Assembly (NCBI RefSeq): GCF_035270045.1
Contig: NZ_DATFIP010000014.1
Span: forward strand, 1 to 64,000
Reading direction: 5' to 3'
Origin: Salibaculum sp035270045
GTDB lineage: Bacteria > Pseudomonadota > Alphaproteobacteria > Rhodobacterales > Rhodobacteraceae
Length of the DNA stretch: 64,000 nucleotides
Each line of letters begins with the position of its first letter. The first letter of the stretch is position 1. Shown here piece by piece: positions 7,988 through 16,139 of the stretch. The position numbers and the translations under genes are program-made. The notes under the pieces are model-generated. The model did no database searches and was not told where the DNA came from. It saw nothing but the letters and a program-made list of their open reading frames with translations.

Positions 7988-8911
7988 TCAGTCCCGCGGC
8001 CAGAGCGGATGCGGCACCGGGTCCTTGGACCGCAGGAAATGCAGCCGGAAGACCTCCGCGTAGGAGCGATAGCGATAGCCCTCGTTGCGGCGCAGGTAAT
8101 GGTCGCGATTGGCGTGATAAAGCGCGGGCAGACTGTGCCACGGCACCTTGGGGTGCATGTGATGGACCACGTGCAGGTTGTTGTTGAGAAACAGTAGCGC
8201 CAGTGGGCCGCGGTCCTCGATTATAACGGTCCGGGCACGGGCCTTTTCATGCGCGCGGTGTTCCAGGAAAGTGCGGATCTTGAGCAGCGACAGGCCCAGG
8301 TAGGCCGCCAGCGCATAGGCGCCAAGCGACAGGGGAGACAGCCAGACCACCCCCAGCACCAGAGCCAGCGCCGGGAAATGGGCCAGCCAGCCCGCGATGA
8401 CGACGCCGTCGCCCGCGCGGATCGCCGCCACGTCGCCGCGCAGCCAGAACAGCGTGCCGATGACCGGCCCCAGCAACAGGCGCCCGACCAGCGTGTTGTT
8501 GGCACGCAGGAGCACCTGGACGGGCTGCGACAGCCCCGCCCAGCGGGTCGGATCGAGGTAGTTCGACTCCGGGTCGTCGTAGGGGTCGGTCAGGTGCTCG
8601 TCCCGGTGATGTGCCAGGTGCGTGTCACGGAACCGCGCATAGGGCACGATCAGCGCCAGCGCCGGGGCCATCAGCACCGCGTTCAGCCGCTCCGAGGGGA
8701 AAGGGTGGCCATGGATCGCCTCGTGGCTGAGCGAGGAGTGAAAGGCGATGACAACCGCCAAGGCCACCACCGCAAGCGGCCCCGAAACGGTCGACAGGCC
8801 AAAAAGCGCCAGGGCCCAGCCGGCGTAGCAACCCAGGATCAGCCAGAGGGTCAGCCACTCGATGCGCGACGGGGCGGCAAGGGGCGCCGTCATGCCCCCG
8901 CCCTCAGACAT
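7988..8911 (-). CDS. Membrane fatty acid desaturase family protein
   Basis: About 307 residues, with four or more membrane helices and the three histidine boxes of di-iron membrane desaturases: HEAIH, HLAHH and HVVHH. It probably introduces a double bond or hydroxyl group into acyl chains or a related lipid. The start is either 8911, where ATGTCTGA overlaps the DUF2061 stop by 8 bp, or 8893; each has a G-rich stretch upstream. Coupling to DUF2061 and the divergent XRE regulator suggest a small regulated lipid unit. Confidence 0.85.
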   Translation of the reverse strand: MSEGGGMTAPLAAPSRIEWLTLWLILGCYAGWALALFGLSTVSGPLAVVALAVVIAFHSSLSHEAIHGHPFPSERLNAVLMAPALALIVPYARFRDTHLAHHRDEHLTDPYDDPESNYLDPTRWAGLSQPVQVLLRANNTLVGRLLLGPVIGTLFWLRGDVAAIRAGDGVVIAGWLAHFPALALVLGVVWLSPLSLGAYALAAYLGLSLLKIRTFLEHRAHEKARARTVIIEDRGPLALLFLNNNLHVVHHMHPKVPWHSLPALYHANRDHYLRRNEGYRYRSYAEVFRLHFLRSKDPVPHPLWPRD

Positions 8912-9110
8912 GGTGCCGTCCCCAGGAAATGCGCGCCCAGATTCGCTCGTAGACCAGATAGAGGGCGAACCCCATCGCGGCATTGACAAGGGCCATGGCC
9001 CCGCCCAGGGCCACGGACCCGGTCGCCACGAGGCCGACAAGGCTCATGCAGATCAGACCGATAATGTTCCAGATCACCGCTTTCAACAGGCTGCGACGGG
9101 GGGTTTCCAT
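8904..9110 (-). CDS. DUF2061 family membrane protein
   Basis: A 68-residue protein with two membrane segments (AVIWNIIGLICMSLVGLVA and VALGGAMALVNAAMGFALYL) ending in YERIWARISWGRH, typical of DUF2061. The start at 9110 is chosen because GAGAGGA precedes this ATG and the family normally begins TPRRSLLKA. It is co-transcribed with the desaturase, overlapping by 8 bp. Molecular function is unknown. Confidence 0.85.
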   Translation of the reverse strand: METPRRSLLKAVIWNIIGLICMSLVGLVATGSVALGGAMALVNAAMGFALYLVYERIWARISWGRHHV

Positions 9111-9193
9111 TGGCTCCTCTCCGGTTGATGTGGCTCTTGGTGTGACGCCGCCATGTGGCGCGTCCCGCCCCGGTCGGACCATTCGGTTTTGTG

Positions 9194-9228
9194 TTAACAA
9201 ACGCGACATACGGTGATATTAATAAACG
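9194..9228 (+). promoter_or_regulatory. Direct repeat upstream of the XRE regulator
   Basis: TTAACAAACG (9194-9203) and TTAATAAACG (9219-9228) form a 10-bp direct repeat, 9 of 10 identical, spaced 25 bp apart. They sit in an AT-rich island between the divergent DUF2061 and XRE genes. The second copy touches the XRE start codon and replaces any Shine-Dalgarno sequence. The site is a candidate for autoregulation and for control of the desaturase unit; this is inferred. Confidence 0.4.
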
Positions 9229-9229
9229 T

Positions 9230-10087
9230 ATGTCTGAAAAAGTGGACAAGCGCGACCGGGCCGCCCTCTTCCGGGATCGCCTCGCCGAGGCGATGGCGGA
9301 TCGCGGCGAGACCCAGGCCGGGCTGGCCCGACGGGTGGGCGTCGACCGCTCGACCGTCTCGCAACTGTTGTCGGGCGAAAGCGCGCGCCTGCCCAACGCC
9401 CAGGTGGTGGCCGAATGCGCCGGGGCGCTCGGGGTTTCGGCCGACTGGTTGCTGGGCCTGACCGACCGGCCCGAGAACGCCGCCGATCTTGTCGCCGCCG
9501 CGATGGAGATCACCAAGGCCCCCCGTGCGCTGGTCGACGAACAGATCTTCGCCTGGCACCAGGAGGCTGCGGGCTACAAGGTGCGCCACGTTCCCGCCGG
9601 GCTGCCGGACATGTTCAAGACGGCCGAGGTTCTGAAGTGGGAATACGAGCCGTCACTGGGGCGCAGCACCGAGCAGGCGCTCGGGGCCTCGCAGGACCGA
9701 CTGAGCTGGATGCGGCAGGCCAAGTCCGACTACGAGATCGCCGTGCCGGTCTACGAGCTGACCAGCTTTGCCAAGGGAACCGGATACTACGAGGGGCTGT
9801 CCGCGCCGCTGCGCCGCGCCCAGATCGACCGCCTCGCCGAGTTGCACGACCAGTTCTACCCGACCCTGCGGCTGCATCTCTTCGACGCGCGGCAGCTGTT
9901 CGCGGCACCGCTCACGGTTTTCGGGCCGCTCATGGCCGTGCTCTACATCGGGCAGAATTACCTGGCCTTCCGCGACACCGACCGGGTGCAGTTCATGACC
10001 CGCCATTTCGACGTGCTGGTGCGCGAGGCCCTGGTCGACGCGCGCGAACTGCCCGGATTTCTGGACGACCTGCGCAAGGCGACCTAG
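9230..10087 (+). CDS. XRE-family transcriptional regulator
   Basis: A 285-residue protein with an N-terminal helix-turn-helix at about 17-75 (RGETQAGLARRVGVDRSTVS, ending GVSADWLLGL), typical of XRE/Cro repressors. A C-terminal domain of about 190 residues is rich in aromatics (KGTGYYEGLSAPLRRAQIDR) and I do not recognise it as a ligand-binding family. Start chosen at the ATG immediately before the HTH domain. No Shine-Dalgarno is visible, so the message may be leaderless or poorly translated. It is divergent from DUF2061-desaturase and probably regulates that unit. Confidence 0.85.
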   Translation: MSEKVDKRDRAALFRDRLAEAMADRGETQAGLARRVGVDRSTVSQLLSGESARLPNAQVVAECAGALGVSADWLLGLTDRPENAADLVAAAMEITKAPRALVDEQIFAWHQEAAGYKVRHVPAGLPDMFKTAEVLKWEYEPSLGRSTEQALGASQDRLSWMRQAKSDYEIAVPVYELTSFAKGTGYYEGLSAPLRRAQIDRLAELHDQFYPTLRLHLFDARQLFAAPLTVFGPLMAVLYIGQNYLAFRDTDRVQFMTRHFDVLVREALVDARELPGFLDDLRKAT

Positions 10088-10123
10088 GATCCCGGTATTC
10101 CCAGACGATGGACCCCGCGCCGC

Positions 10124-10885
10124 ATGCTTCCCATCCGCGACCACAATCCCTCCGAGAAGGTGCCCTATGTCACCTATCTGCTGATCGCGGCCAACGTCGC
10201 GATTTTCCTGATGGAACAGGGCCTGATCCAGACCCCGGCCCAGCAATGGGATTTCTACGTCAACTATGCCTTCTTCCCGCTGCTGGTCAGCGAGGGGCAG
10301 GGGTATAGCGGGCTGATTACCCACATGTTCCTGCACGGCGGGTGGATGCACCTGGGCGGCAACATGCTGTTCCTTTGGGTTTTCGGCGACAACATGGAAG
10401 AAGAATTCGGTCCGTTCGGTTTCGTGGTGTTCTACCTGATGTCGGGATTGGCGGCGGCCTGGCTGCAATACCTGCCCGACCCGACCAGCAGCGTGCCCAT
10501 GGTGGGCGCCTCGGGGGCCATCGCCGGTGTGATGGGCGGCTACCTGCTGCTGTTTCCGCGGGCGCGGGTGGATGTTTTCATCTTCCTGGTCTTCATTATC
10601 CGCATCATCCCGATCCCGGCCTGGGTCGTGCTGGGCCTGTGGTTCGGATTGCAGTTCTTCTATGGCGTGAGCGCCGACCTTTCGCAGGGGGGCGTGGCCT
10701 ACTGGGCCCATGTCGGCGGTTTCGTGGCCGGGTTCGTGCTGACCGTTCCGCTATGGCTGCGGCGCGGGGCCGTAGGCTACTGGGCGCGCACGGATGGCCA
10801 TCCGCCGCACCCCGAAACACGCTACCAGGTCCGGCAGAGTTCCGTGCCCCGCGTATCGCGGCGGCGGCCGGGCCCCTGGGGCTGA
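10124..10885 (+). CDS. Rhomboid-family intramembrane serine protease
   Basis: A 253-residue polytopic protein with the rhomboid catalytic dyad: Ser130 in GASGAIAGVMGG and His196 in AHVGGFVAG. The HGGWMHLGGNMLFLWVFGDN loop of bacterial rhomboids is also present. It would cleave transmembrane substrates within the inner membrane. The C-terminal tail is cytoplasmic and Arg/Pro-rich. It follows the XRE gene by 36 bp and ends one base before the convergent suhB-type stop. Confidence 0.93.
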   Translation: MLPIRDHNPSEKVPYVTYLLIAANVAIFLMEQGLIQTPAQQWDFYVNYAFFPLLVSEGQGYSGLITHMFLHGGWMHLGGNMLFLWVFGDNMEEEFGPFGFVVFYLMSGLAAAWLQYLPDPTSSVPMVGASGAIAGVMGGYLLLFPRARVDVFIFLVFIIRIIPIPAWVVLGLWFGLQFFYGVSADLSQGGVAYWAHVGGFVAGFVLTVPLWLRRGAVGYWARTDGHPPHPETRYQVRQSSVPRVSRRRPGPWG

Positions 10886-10886
10886 T

Positions 10887-11672
10887 CTAGCCCCGGATCA
10901 CCTTGGCAAACTTGTCGAAGATCGGCTCGGCGGCGCAGATCAGCTCGCCATCGGCAATGATGTCCCCCTGGGGGTCCAGCGGCTCGATGATGCCGCCGGC
11001 CTCCTGCACCAGGATGATCCCGGCGGCGATGTCCCAGGCGTTCAGGCGGCGTTCCCAGAACCCGTCGTAGCGGCCGGCGGCAACATAGGCTAGGTCCAGC
11101 GCGGCCGCACCCCAGCGCCGCACCCCGGCACAGGCCGGCAACAGGCGCCCCAGGTCGCGCAGGGTGGCGGGCAGGTCCGACCGACCGCCAAAGGGCAGGC
11201 CGGTGGAAAAACAGCATTCGATCATCTTGGTGCGGCCCGACACGCGCAGACGGCGATTGTTCATCCAGGCACCCTCGCCCTTTTCCGCGAAGAAGCATTC
11301 GTCCTTGAACGGGTCATGAACCACGCCCGCCACGATCCGGCCCTTGTGTTCGAGCGCGATCGAGATGGCCCAGTGCGGCAGCCCGTGCAGGAAGTTCGTC
11401 GTCCCGTCCAGCGGATCGACGATCCAGCGCCGCGTGGGGTCCTCGCCGGCAATCTCCTCGCCCTCTTCGCCCAGGAAACCGTAGGTCGGGCGCGCCTCCA
11501 TGAGGGCCTTGCGGATCATCTCTTCGGCGTTGCGGTCGGCACGACTGACGAAATCGCCCGGCCCCTTGGTCGAGACTTGCAGGTTTTCCACCTCGCCAAA
11601 GTCCTTGAGCAGGGCGCGGCCCACGCGGCGCGCGGTACTGGTCATGACGTTGAGGTTCGCGCTGCCGGTCAT
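10887..11672 (-). CDS. suhB: Inositol monophosphatase family protein
   Basis: A 261-residue protein with the metal-binding motifs of the IMPase family: GEEGEE, WIVDPLDGTTNFLHG and WDIAAGIILVQEAGG. The family hydrolyses inositol-1-phosphate or related phosphomonoesters with magnesium; bacterial SuhB also affects ribosome biogenesis. The start follows AAGGAGC on the minus strand. It stands as a single gene, convergent with the rhomboid gene. Confidence 0.9.
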   Translation of the reverse strand: MTGSANLNVMTSTARRVGRALLKDFGEVENLQVSTKGPGDFVSRADRNAEEMIRKALMEARPTYGFLGEEGEEIAGEDPTRRWIVDPLDGTTNFLHGLPHWAISIALEHKGRIVAGVVHDPFKDECFFAEKGEGAWMNNRRLRVSGRTKMIECCFSTGLPFGGRSDLPATLRDLGRLLPACAGVRRWGAAALDLAYVAAGRYDGFWERRLNAWDIAAGIILVQEAGGIIEPLDPQGDIIADGELICAAEPIFDKFAKVIRG

Positions 11673-11760
11673 CGGGGGCTCCTTGCAAGAACTGGGGGCG
11701 GGGCGTCGGGTGTGGGATCAGGCCGCGCGTATAGGCTGTCGAGCCGGGGGGAACAAGGGG

Positions 11761-12678
11761 CTAGGCATCGCGGCGCAGGCGCACGGCCTCCTGCCGGGCC
11801 AGCCGGGCCAGGTGGGCCATGAAGGGCAGGCCGGAATCCACCGTGCGCACCGCCGCGAACAGCCGCCGGGTGATCCCGCCCTCGGTCAGGGGCCGGGTGA
11901 TATAGCCCGCGCCATAGCGGCTCTGGCGCAGCACCCAGTCGGGCAGCACCGTCACCCCGCGCCCCGAGGCCACCAGCAGCAGGATCACTGCCGTCAATTC
12001 GACCTGGCGCACCGCCGCCGGTTCCTCCCCGGCCGGCACAAGGAACTGCGAGAAGACATCCAGCTTGGCGCGATCCACCGGGTAGGTGATCAGCGTCTCG
12101 CCCCGAAGGTCCCCGGGCGTCACGAAGGGTTTCGCGGCCAGCGGATGATCCTCCTTGGCCACCAGAACAGGCTCGTAATCGAAAAGTGGCAGGTAGGTCA
12201 GTCCGCCCATCTCTTCGGGGTCCGACGTGATGACGAGGTCCACCTCCTCGCGGGCCAGGGCAGGCATGGCCTCGAAGGCGAGTCCGGCGCGGATGTCAAC
12301 GTCCACGTCCGGCCAGGCACGGCGGAACTGCTCCAGCACCGGGAACAGCCATTCGAAACAGGCGTGGCACTCGATGGCGATGTGCAGGCGGCCCGCACGG
12401 CCCTGCACCAGCCCTTCGAACTCGGCCTGCACCGCCTCGACCTCGGGCAGGATACGCTCGGCGGCGGCCAGCAGCCGCTTGCCCGCCGGCGAGAGCTTGA
12501 GCGGCTTGGACCGGCGCACGAAAAGCTCCACCCCCGCCTGGTCCTCGATACCCTTGATCTGGTGCGACAAGGCCGACTGGGTCAGTCCCAGCACCTCGGC
12601 CGCCCGGGCCAGCCCGCCGGTGTCATGAATGGCCTTGATGCTGCGCAGGTGGCGGAACTCAATATGCATGGCGCTCAT
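11761..12678 (-). CDS. metR: LysR-family regulator MetR
   Basis: A 305-residue LysR-type activator: winged HTH at about 5-65 (ARAAEVLGLTQSALSHQIKG) and effector domain from about 90. The start HIEFRHLRSIKAI and the divergent position against metF identify MetR, which uses homocysteine as co-inducer to activate methionine and folate genes. The first ATG is at 12678, with another at 12669. Only 75 bp separate it from metF, and that space contains a near-consensus MetR box. Confidence 0.88.
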   Translation of the reverse strand: MSAMHIEFRHLRSIKAIHDTGGLARAAEVLGLTQSALSHQIKGIEDQAGVELFVRRSKPLKLSPAGKRLLAAAERILPEVEAVQAEFEGLVQGRAGRLHIAIECHACFEWLFPVLEQFRRAWPDVDVDIRAGLAFEAMPALAREEVDLVITSDPEEMGGLTYLPLFDYEPVLVAKEDHPLAAKPFVTPGDLRGETLITYPVDRAKLDVFSQFLVPAGEEPAAVRQVELTAVILLLVASGRGVTVLPDWVLRQSRYGAGYITRPLTEGGITRRLFAAVRTVDSGLPFMAHLARLARQEAVRLRRDA

Positions 12679-12695
12679 GATAATGTTCGAAGTTA

Positions 12696-12708
12696 TGAAT
12701 TTGTCTCA
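12696..12708 (+). promoter_or_regulatory. Candidate MetR-binding box
   Basis: TGAATTTGTCTCA matches the enterobacterial MetR consensus TGAA-N5-TTCA at 7 of 8 fixed positions. It lies in the 75-bp metR/metF intergenic space. A second LysR-like inverted motif, TTC-N8-GAA, is adjacent at 12686-12699. Assignment rests on the consensus known from E. coli and Salmonella. Confidence 0.55.
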
Positions 12709-12753
12709 CGATCAAGGCTGTGGGACAAGACTTTCAAACCAACGGAGTGCCCC

Positions 12754-13617
12754 ATGACCCGCCCTGCCCTGTCCTTCGAGTTCTTCCCGCCCAAGTCGCT
12801 GCCGCAGTCCTTTCGCCTGTGGGACTGCGTGACGGCGCTGGCCCCCTTGGCGCCTGACTTCGTATCGGTGACCTATGGTGCCGGCGGCACCACCCGCAAA
12901 CTGACCCACGAAGCGGTTCAGGCCATCGGCGCACAGACCGGGCTGGATGTTGCCGCGCATCTGACCTGCGTCGAGGCCACGAAGGACGAGACACTTGCCA
13001 TCGCGGAGCAGTATCGCAATGCAGGCGTGAACCGCATCGTCGCCCTGCGCGGCGACCCGCCCAAGGGCGCAGGGCGTTTCGTGGCCCGGCCCGACGGGTT
13101 TTCCGGGTCGGTGGACCTGGTGGAGGCGCTGGCCGGCCAGGGCTTTGATGTATCCGTGGGCGCCTACCCCGAGAAACACCCCGACGCGACGGACCATTCC
13201 GCCGACATCGAGCACCTCAAACGCAAGCTGGACGCAGGCGCGGACACCGCGATCACGCAGTTCTTTTTCGAGGCCGAGACCTTCTTCCGCTTCCGCGACG
13301 CCTGCGAGAAAGCCGGGATCGACGCGCCGATCATTCCCGGCATTCTGCCGGTTGAGAACTGGTCCGGGACACGCCGCTTTGCCGAGGCCTGCGGCACCGC
13401 GATCCCGCAGGTGGTATCCGATGCCTTCGAGACCGCCGAGCGCGACGGCGGGGCCGACCTGCTGGCCACGGCACTGGCCACCGAGCTTTGCGACGATCTG
13501 CTGTCGGGGGGTGTCGAACACCTGCATTTCTACACGCTCAACAAGCCGGACCTGACGCGCGACGTCTGTCACGCTCTGGGCATCACGCCCCAGGTCAGCC
13601 TTCAGAACGTCGCCTGA
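12754..13617 (+). CDS. metF: 5,10-Methylenetetrahydrofolate reductase
   Basis: A 287-residue FAD enzyme that reduces methylene-THF to methyl-THF for methionine synthesis. Family signatures are SFEFFPPKS at the N-terminus, VTYGAGGTTR, TCVEATKDE, VALRGDPP and ITQFFFEAETFFRF. The length is normal for bacterial MetF. The start at 12754 is fixed by the conserved N-terminus and by the MetR-regulated divergent promoter region; a much longer in-frame extension upstream runs through metR and is not coding. Confidence 0.96.
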   Translation: MTRPALSFEFFPPKSLPQSFRLWDCVTALAPLAPDFVSVTYGAGGTTRKLTHEAVQAIGAQTGLDVAAHLTCVEATKDETLAIAEQYRNAGVNRIVALRGDPPKGAGRFVARPDGFSGSVDLVEALAGQGFDVSVGAYPEKHPDATDHSADIEHLKRKLDAGADTAITQFFFEAETFFRFRDACEKAGIDAPIIPGILPVENWSGTRRFAEACGTAIPQVVSDAFETAERDGGADLLATALATELCDDLLSGGVEHLHFYTLNKPDLTRDVCHALGITPQVSLQNVA

Positions 13618-13659
13618 GCGGGCGGTCCGGGATGGTACCCGCGGGGAGTTGACAAGGCA

Positions 13660-13686
13660 TATCATTTTTGTCAGGTATTAATGATA
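13660..13686 (+). promoter_or_regulatory. Inverted repeat in the promoter of the following orphan gene
   Basis: TATCATT (13660-13666) and AATGATA (13680-13686) form a perfect 7-bp inverted repeat with 13 bp between, overlapping a TTGACA -35-like element at 13649-13654. The AT-rich symmetry in a GC-rich genome looks like the operator of a dimeric regulator. It ends 19 bp before the ATG at 13706. No matching known consensus was recognised. Confidence 0.45.
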
Positions 13687-13705
13687 CGCTGTCCCGAGGC
13701 CTGAC

Positions 13706-14155
13706 ATGACCGATACGACCACCCCTTGCCGGGGCGCTGCCCCGGTTGGCCGCCTGTCCGACCTGCCCAGGCCCGAGGCCGCGACGATCAATGCCTTGCG
13801 CGAATGGCCCGGCAACCCCGATGATCACGCCGGGGATGACGGGGCGTCGCATCACCTGTCGCAATTGTTCGAGGCGCTGGACCGCTTTGGCCGGCGCCCT
13901 CTGATGCGCCATCATGTGGGGTGCAGCTGCCTTGGCGCTGATGAGGCCTGTGTCGCGCAATTGATCGGCAGCGCAGGCGAGGCTGACCGCGAAGACGCCA
14001 TGATGATCGCCTGCCTGCTTGTCCGGGCGGACATGGCGCCGATGGTTGCCGATATCGCCCAGATGGTCGCCTTGCATCTGCGCCGCGCGGGCGGCGCGAA
14101 CGCCAACCCGGGACGACAGGACCCGACCTGCCCGGCCCGCCCTGTCCTGCACTAG
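13706..14155 (+). CDS. Hypothetical protein
   Basis: A 149-residue protein I cannot assign. It has a Cys/His-rich patch at about 67-82 (RHHVGCSCLGADEACVAQ) followed by a helical region (EDAMMIACLLVRADMAPMVA). No signal peptide is seen, and the C-terminus is Pro/Arg-rich and low in complexity. GAGG precedes the ATG, and the gene has its own promoter with a palindrome, which argues that it is real and regulated. The Cys residues could bind metal; this is speculation. Confidence 0.6.
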   Translation: MTDTTTPCRGAAPVGRLSDLPRPEAATINALREWPGNPDDHAGDDGASHHLSQLFEALDRFGRRPLMRHHVGCSCLGADEACVAQLIGSAGEADREDAMMIACLLVRADMAPMVADIAQMVALHLRRAGGANANPGRQDPTCPARPVLH

Positions 14156-14299
14156 GGCGTGTCGCTTTCTTTCGAAGTCACGTGACCCGATCTGACCTCC
14201 GGTAAATCCGCGTTGGAGACACGCAAGACCCTGTGCCCGCTTTTTCGGAAGGCGGCCCGGGCGGCGTCTGCCGTTACGGGGTGTCCCAGTAAGTCGCGC

Positions 14300-14608
14300 G
14301 ACCTGTTCGAGAGCCAACAAAAGCCCGGCACATGATCATGGCGGCTGCATACAAGGCGGATCGCCTGCGCACCTTCCGCGCGCGGGACCAGCGCGCAACG
14401 GCGCAGATGAAACAATACCCGACTTGCTGCACTTGCCATCCAAATGCCGGGATGCGCCATCAGGCGCATCACCGCGTGGAATGCATCTTCAACACAATCA
14501 AACGCTTCCGGCCGATTGCGCGCCACTCCGGCAAAACCGCCGCCTCCTTCAAAACCGTCGTCGAGCGCAGATGCGCGATGGCATGGACCGGTCGAATGCA
14601 AACGCCGC
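14300..14608 (+). pseudogene. Decayed IS5-family transposase C-terminus
   Basis: The 453 bp between the orphan gene and dacB (14156-14608) hold no intact gene. In the frame of 14332 the translation contains AAYKADRLR, like the D-x-AYDADALR strand of IS5-type transposases. It is followed by HRVECIFNTIKRFRPIARHS, which keeps the catalytic E-(6)-K spacing and the KRFRRIATRY-like block. The rest is eroded: TAA at 14290 blocks the frame upstream and the conserved Tyr/Arg of the Y-R-E-K motif are lost. No terminal inverted repeats were recognised. The upstream 14156-14300 shows nothing clear. Confidence 0.55.
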
Positions 14609-16099
14609 CTAGCCCTGGCGCACCAGTCCCCAGCGTTGCAATATCTCCTGTTGCAGGGCCCTTGAGCGGCGGTTCCAGGGCCGGGCGCCTTCCGGCACCT
14701 CGTCATTCACCTCTTTGCCGGCCGCCCTGCGATCCAGGTTCGCCGTGAAGATGGCGAAGGCAAGATCGCGCCCGTCAGGTGTCGTGACAATGCCCGCCAG
14801 GGTGCTCACGAAGTTCAACGTGCCAGTCTTTGCAACGACCGTTACCGGGTGGTTCGCGATGCGTTGGCGCCGATCGTCCAACATCGGGATGGGCTTGAGC
14901 AAGGGACGCAATGCGCCCTCGGGGCCATCGGCCCTGAGCACCTTCACCATGTCGGCGGCGGTGATGCGGCTGGCGTCCGACAGCCCGGAATGGTCCGCGA
15001 GCCGGGCACCGATGCCATATGTCCGCCGTAACCAGGTCGACATGGCCGCGGCCGAGGTATGCAGCCCGACCGGCCGACCCAGTCGTGTCCGGGTCGCGGC
15101 CAGCCCGCAGACCTCGGCGGTCAGGTTGGTGGAATACTCCATCATGTCCCCCAGGATCACCCGCAGCGCGTCGCTGTCGTGGCGGGCGAGTACCACCGCC
15201 TTTGGCAGGATGCCGACCTCGGCCGGCTCGGGAAGGCGCACTCCCTGCGCGCGCGCAAGGGTGCGAAAGACATCCCCGGCATAAAGCGCGGGCCGCCGCA
15301 CCGGCAACCAGCGCGCACCGCCCTCGCCCAGCGCCGCGCGCGCCACGGTCCAGTCGTCGGGCCCCTCGTAGGTATAGACCGGATGCGACCGGGCAGAAAC
15401 CCGCACCCGTGACATGCCCACGTCCGGGCGGTAGCGCGCGGTGCGTGCATCCAGCGTGATCTCGTAGTCGCGCCCGTCGCGGGCCCATTCGAAATGCACC
15501 CGGTTGAAATTCAGGTTCAGTCCGCTGACGGACGGGTTGTAGCCGAGGTGGTCAAGCTGGCTCGGCTCGATCTCCTCTATGTGCGGCAAGGCCCCGCCCC
15601 AGCACAGGAACCGCCCAGTGATGCCGGTGATCCCCTGCGCGGCCAGTTCCCCGACGAGATCGGCCAGGTGATCGGTCGTCAGCGTCGGATCACCCCCGCC
15701 GGCCAGCACCAGGTCGCCCTGCACCAGGCCGTCGCGGACCGGGCCAGAGGCAAGGACCCGCGTGGTGAACCGGTGATCGCCACCGAGTAGTTCAAGCGCA
15801 TACAGCGAGGTCAGGGCCTTTGTGACACTGGCAGGCGGCAGCGGCGCATCCGAGGCCACCGAGGCGATGGGCGTGCCTGTGTCCATGTCCCGGATCTCGA
15901 CACCCGCGACACCGCCCGCCCCCAGCCCCGCGCGCGCGACAACCTCCTCCAGCGCCGGGCGCAGGGGCGGACCGGCCCCAAGCGGGGCGGGCCGCAGCCG
16001 GGGGCGCAGCGAGGTGGTGACCGGGCTGGCCAGCGCCACCCCGCCCATGCTGCAGATCAGCCCGCCGAGCAGGCCACGCCGTGTTAGCTGCGCCCTCAT
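14609..16099 (-). CDS. dacB: D-alanyl-D-alanine carboxypeptidase/endopeptidase (PBP4, DacB-type)
   Basis: A 496-residue periplasmic class C penicillin-binding protein. An N-terminal signal with twin arginines (LTRRGLLGGLI) is followed by the active-site triad: SVTK (Ser91 in this numbering), YSTN and KTGTLNF. It trims peptidoglycan pentapeptides or cross-links. The start at 16099 gives the signal peptide directly; an earlier ATG at 16135 is possible. It lies 40 bp downstream of nadD on the same strand. Confidence 0.93.
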   Translation of the reverse strand: MRAQLTRRGLLGGLICSMGGVALASPVTTSLRPRLRPAPLGAGPPLRPALEEVVARAGLGAGGVAGVEIRDMDTGTPIASVASDAPLPPASVTKALTSLYALELLGGDHRFTTRVLASGPVRDGLVQGDLVLAGGGDPTLTTDHLADLVGELAAQGITGITGRFLCWGGALPHIEEIEPSQLDHLGYNPSVSGLNLNFNRVHFEWARDGRDYEITLDARTARYRPDVGMSRVRVSARSHPVYTYEGPDDWTVARAALGEGGARWLPVRRPALYAGDVFRTLARAQGVRLPEPAEVGILPKAVVLARHDSDALRVILGDMMEYSTNLTAEVCGLAATRTRLGRPVGLHTSAAAMSTWLRRTYGIGARLADHSGLSDASRITAADMVKVLRADGPEGALRPLLKPIPMLDDRRQRIANHPVTVVAKTGTLNFVSTLAGIVTTPDGRDLAFAIFTANLDRRAAGKEVNDEVPEGARPWNRRSRALQQEILQRWGLVRQG

Positions 16100-16139
16100 G
16101 CCGGAAGAGTAGGACAGTGGAACCCGCCGCGGCAACCGC

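Noticed and set aside
11500..12753. In-frame upstream extension of metF
   Set aside because: It is antisense to metR; the conserved MetF start SFEFFPPKS begins just after the ATG at 12754.
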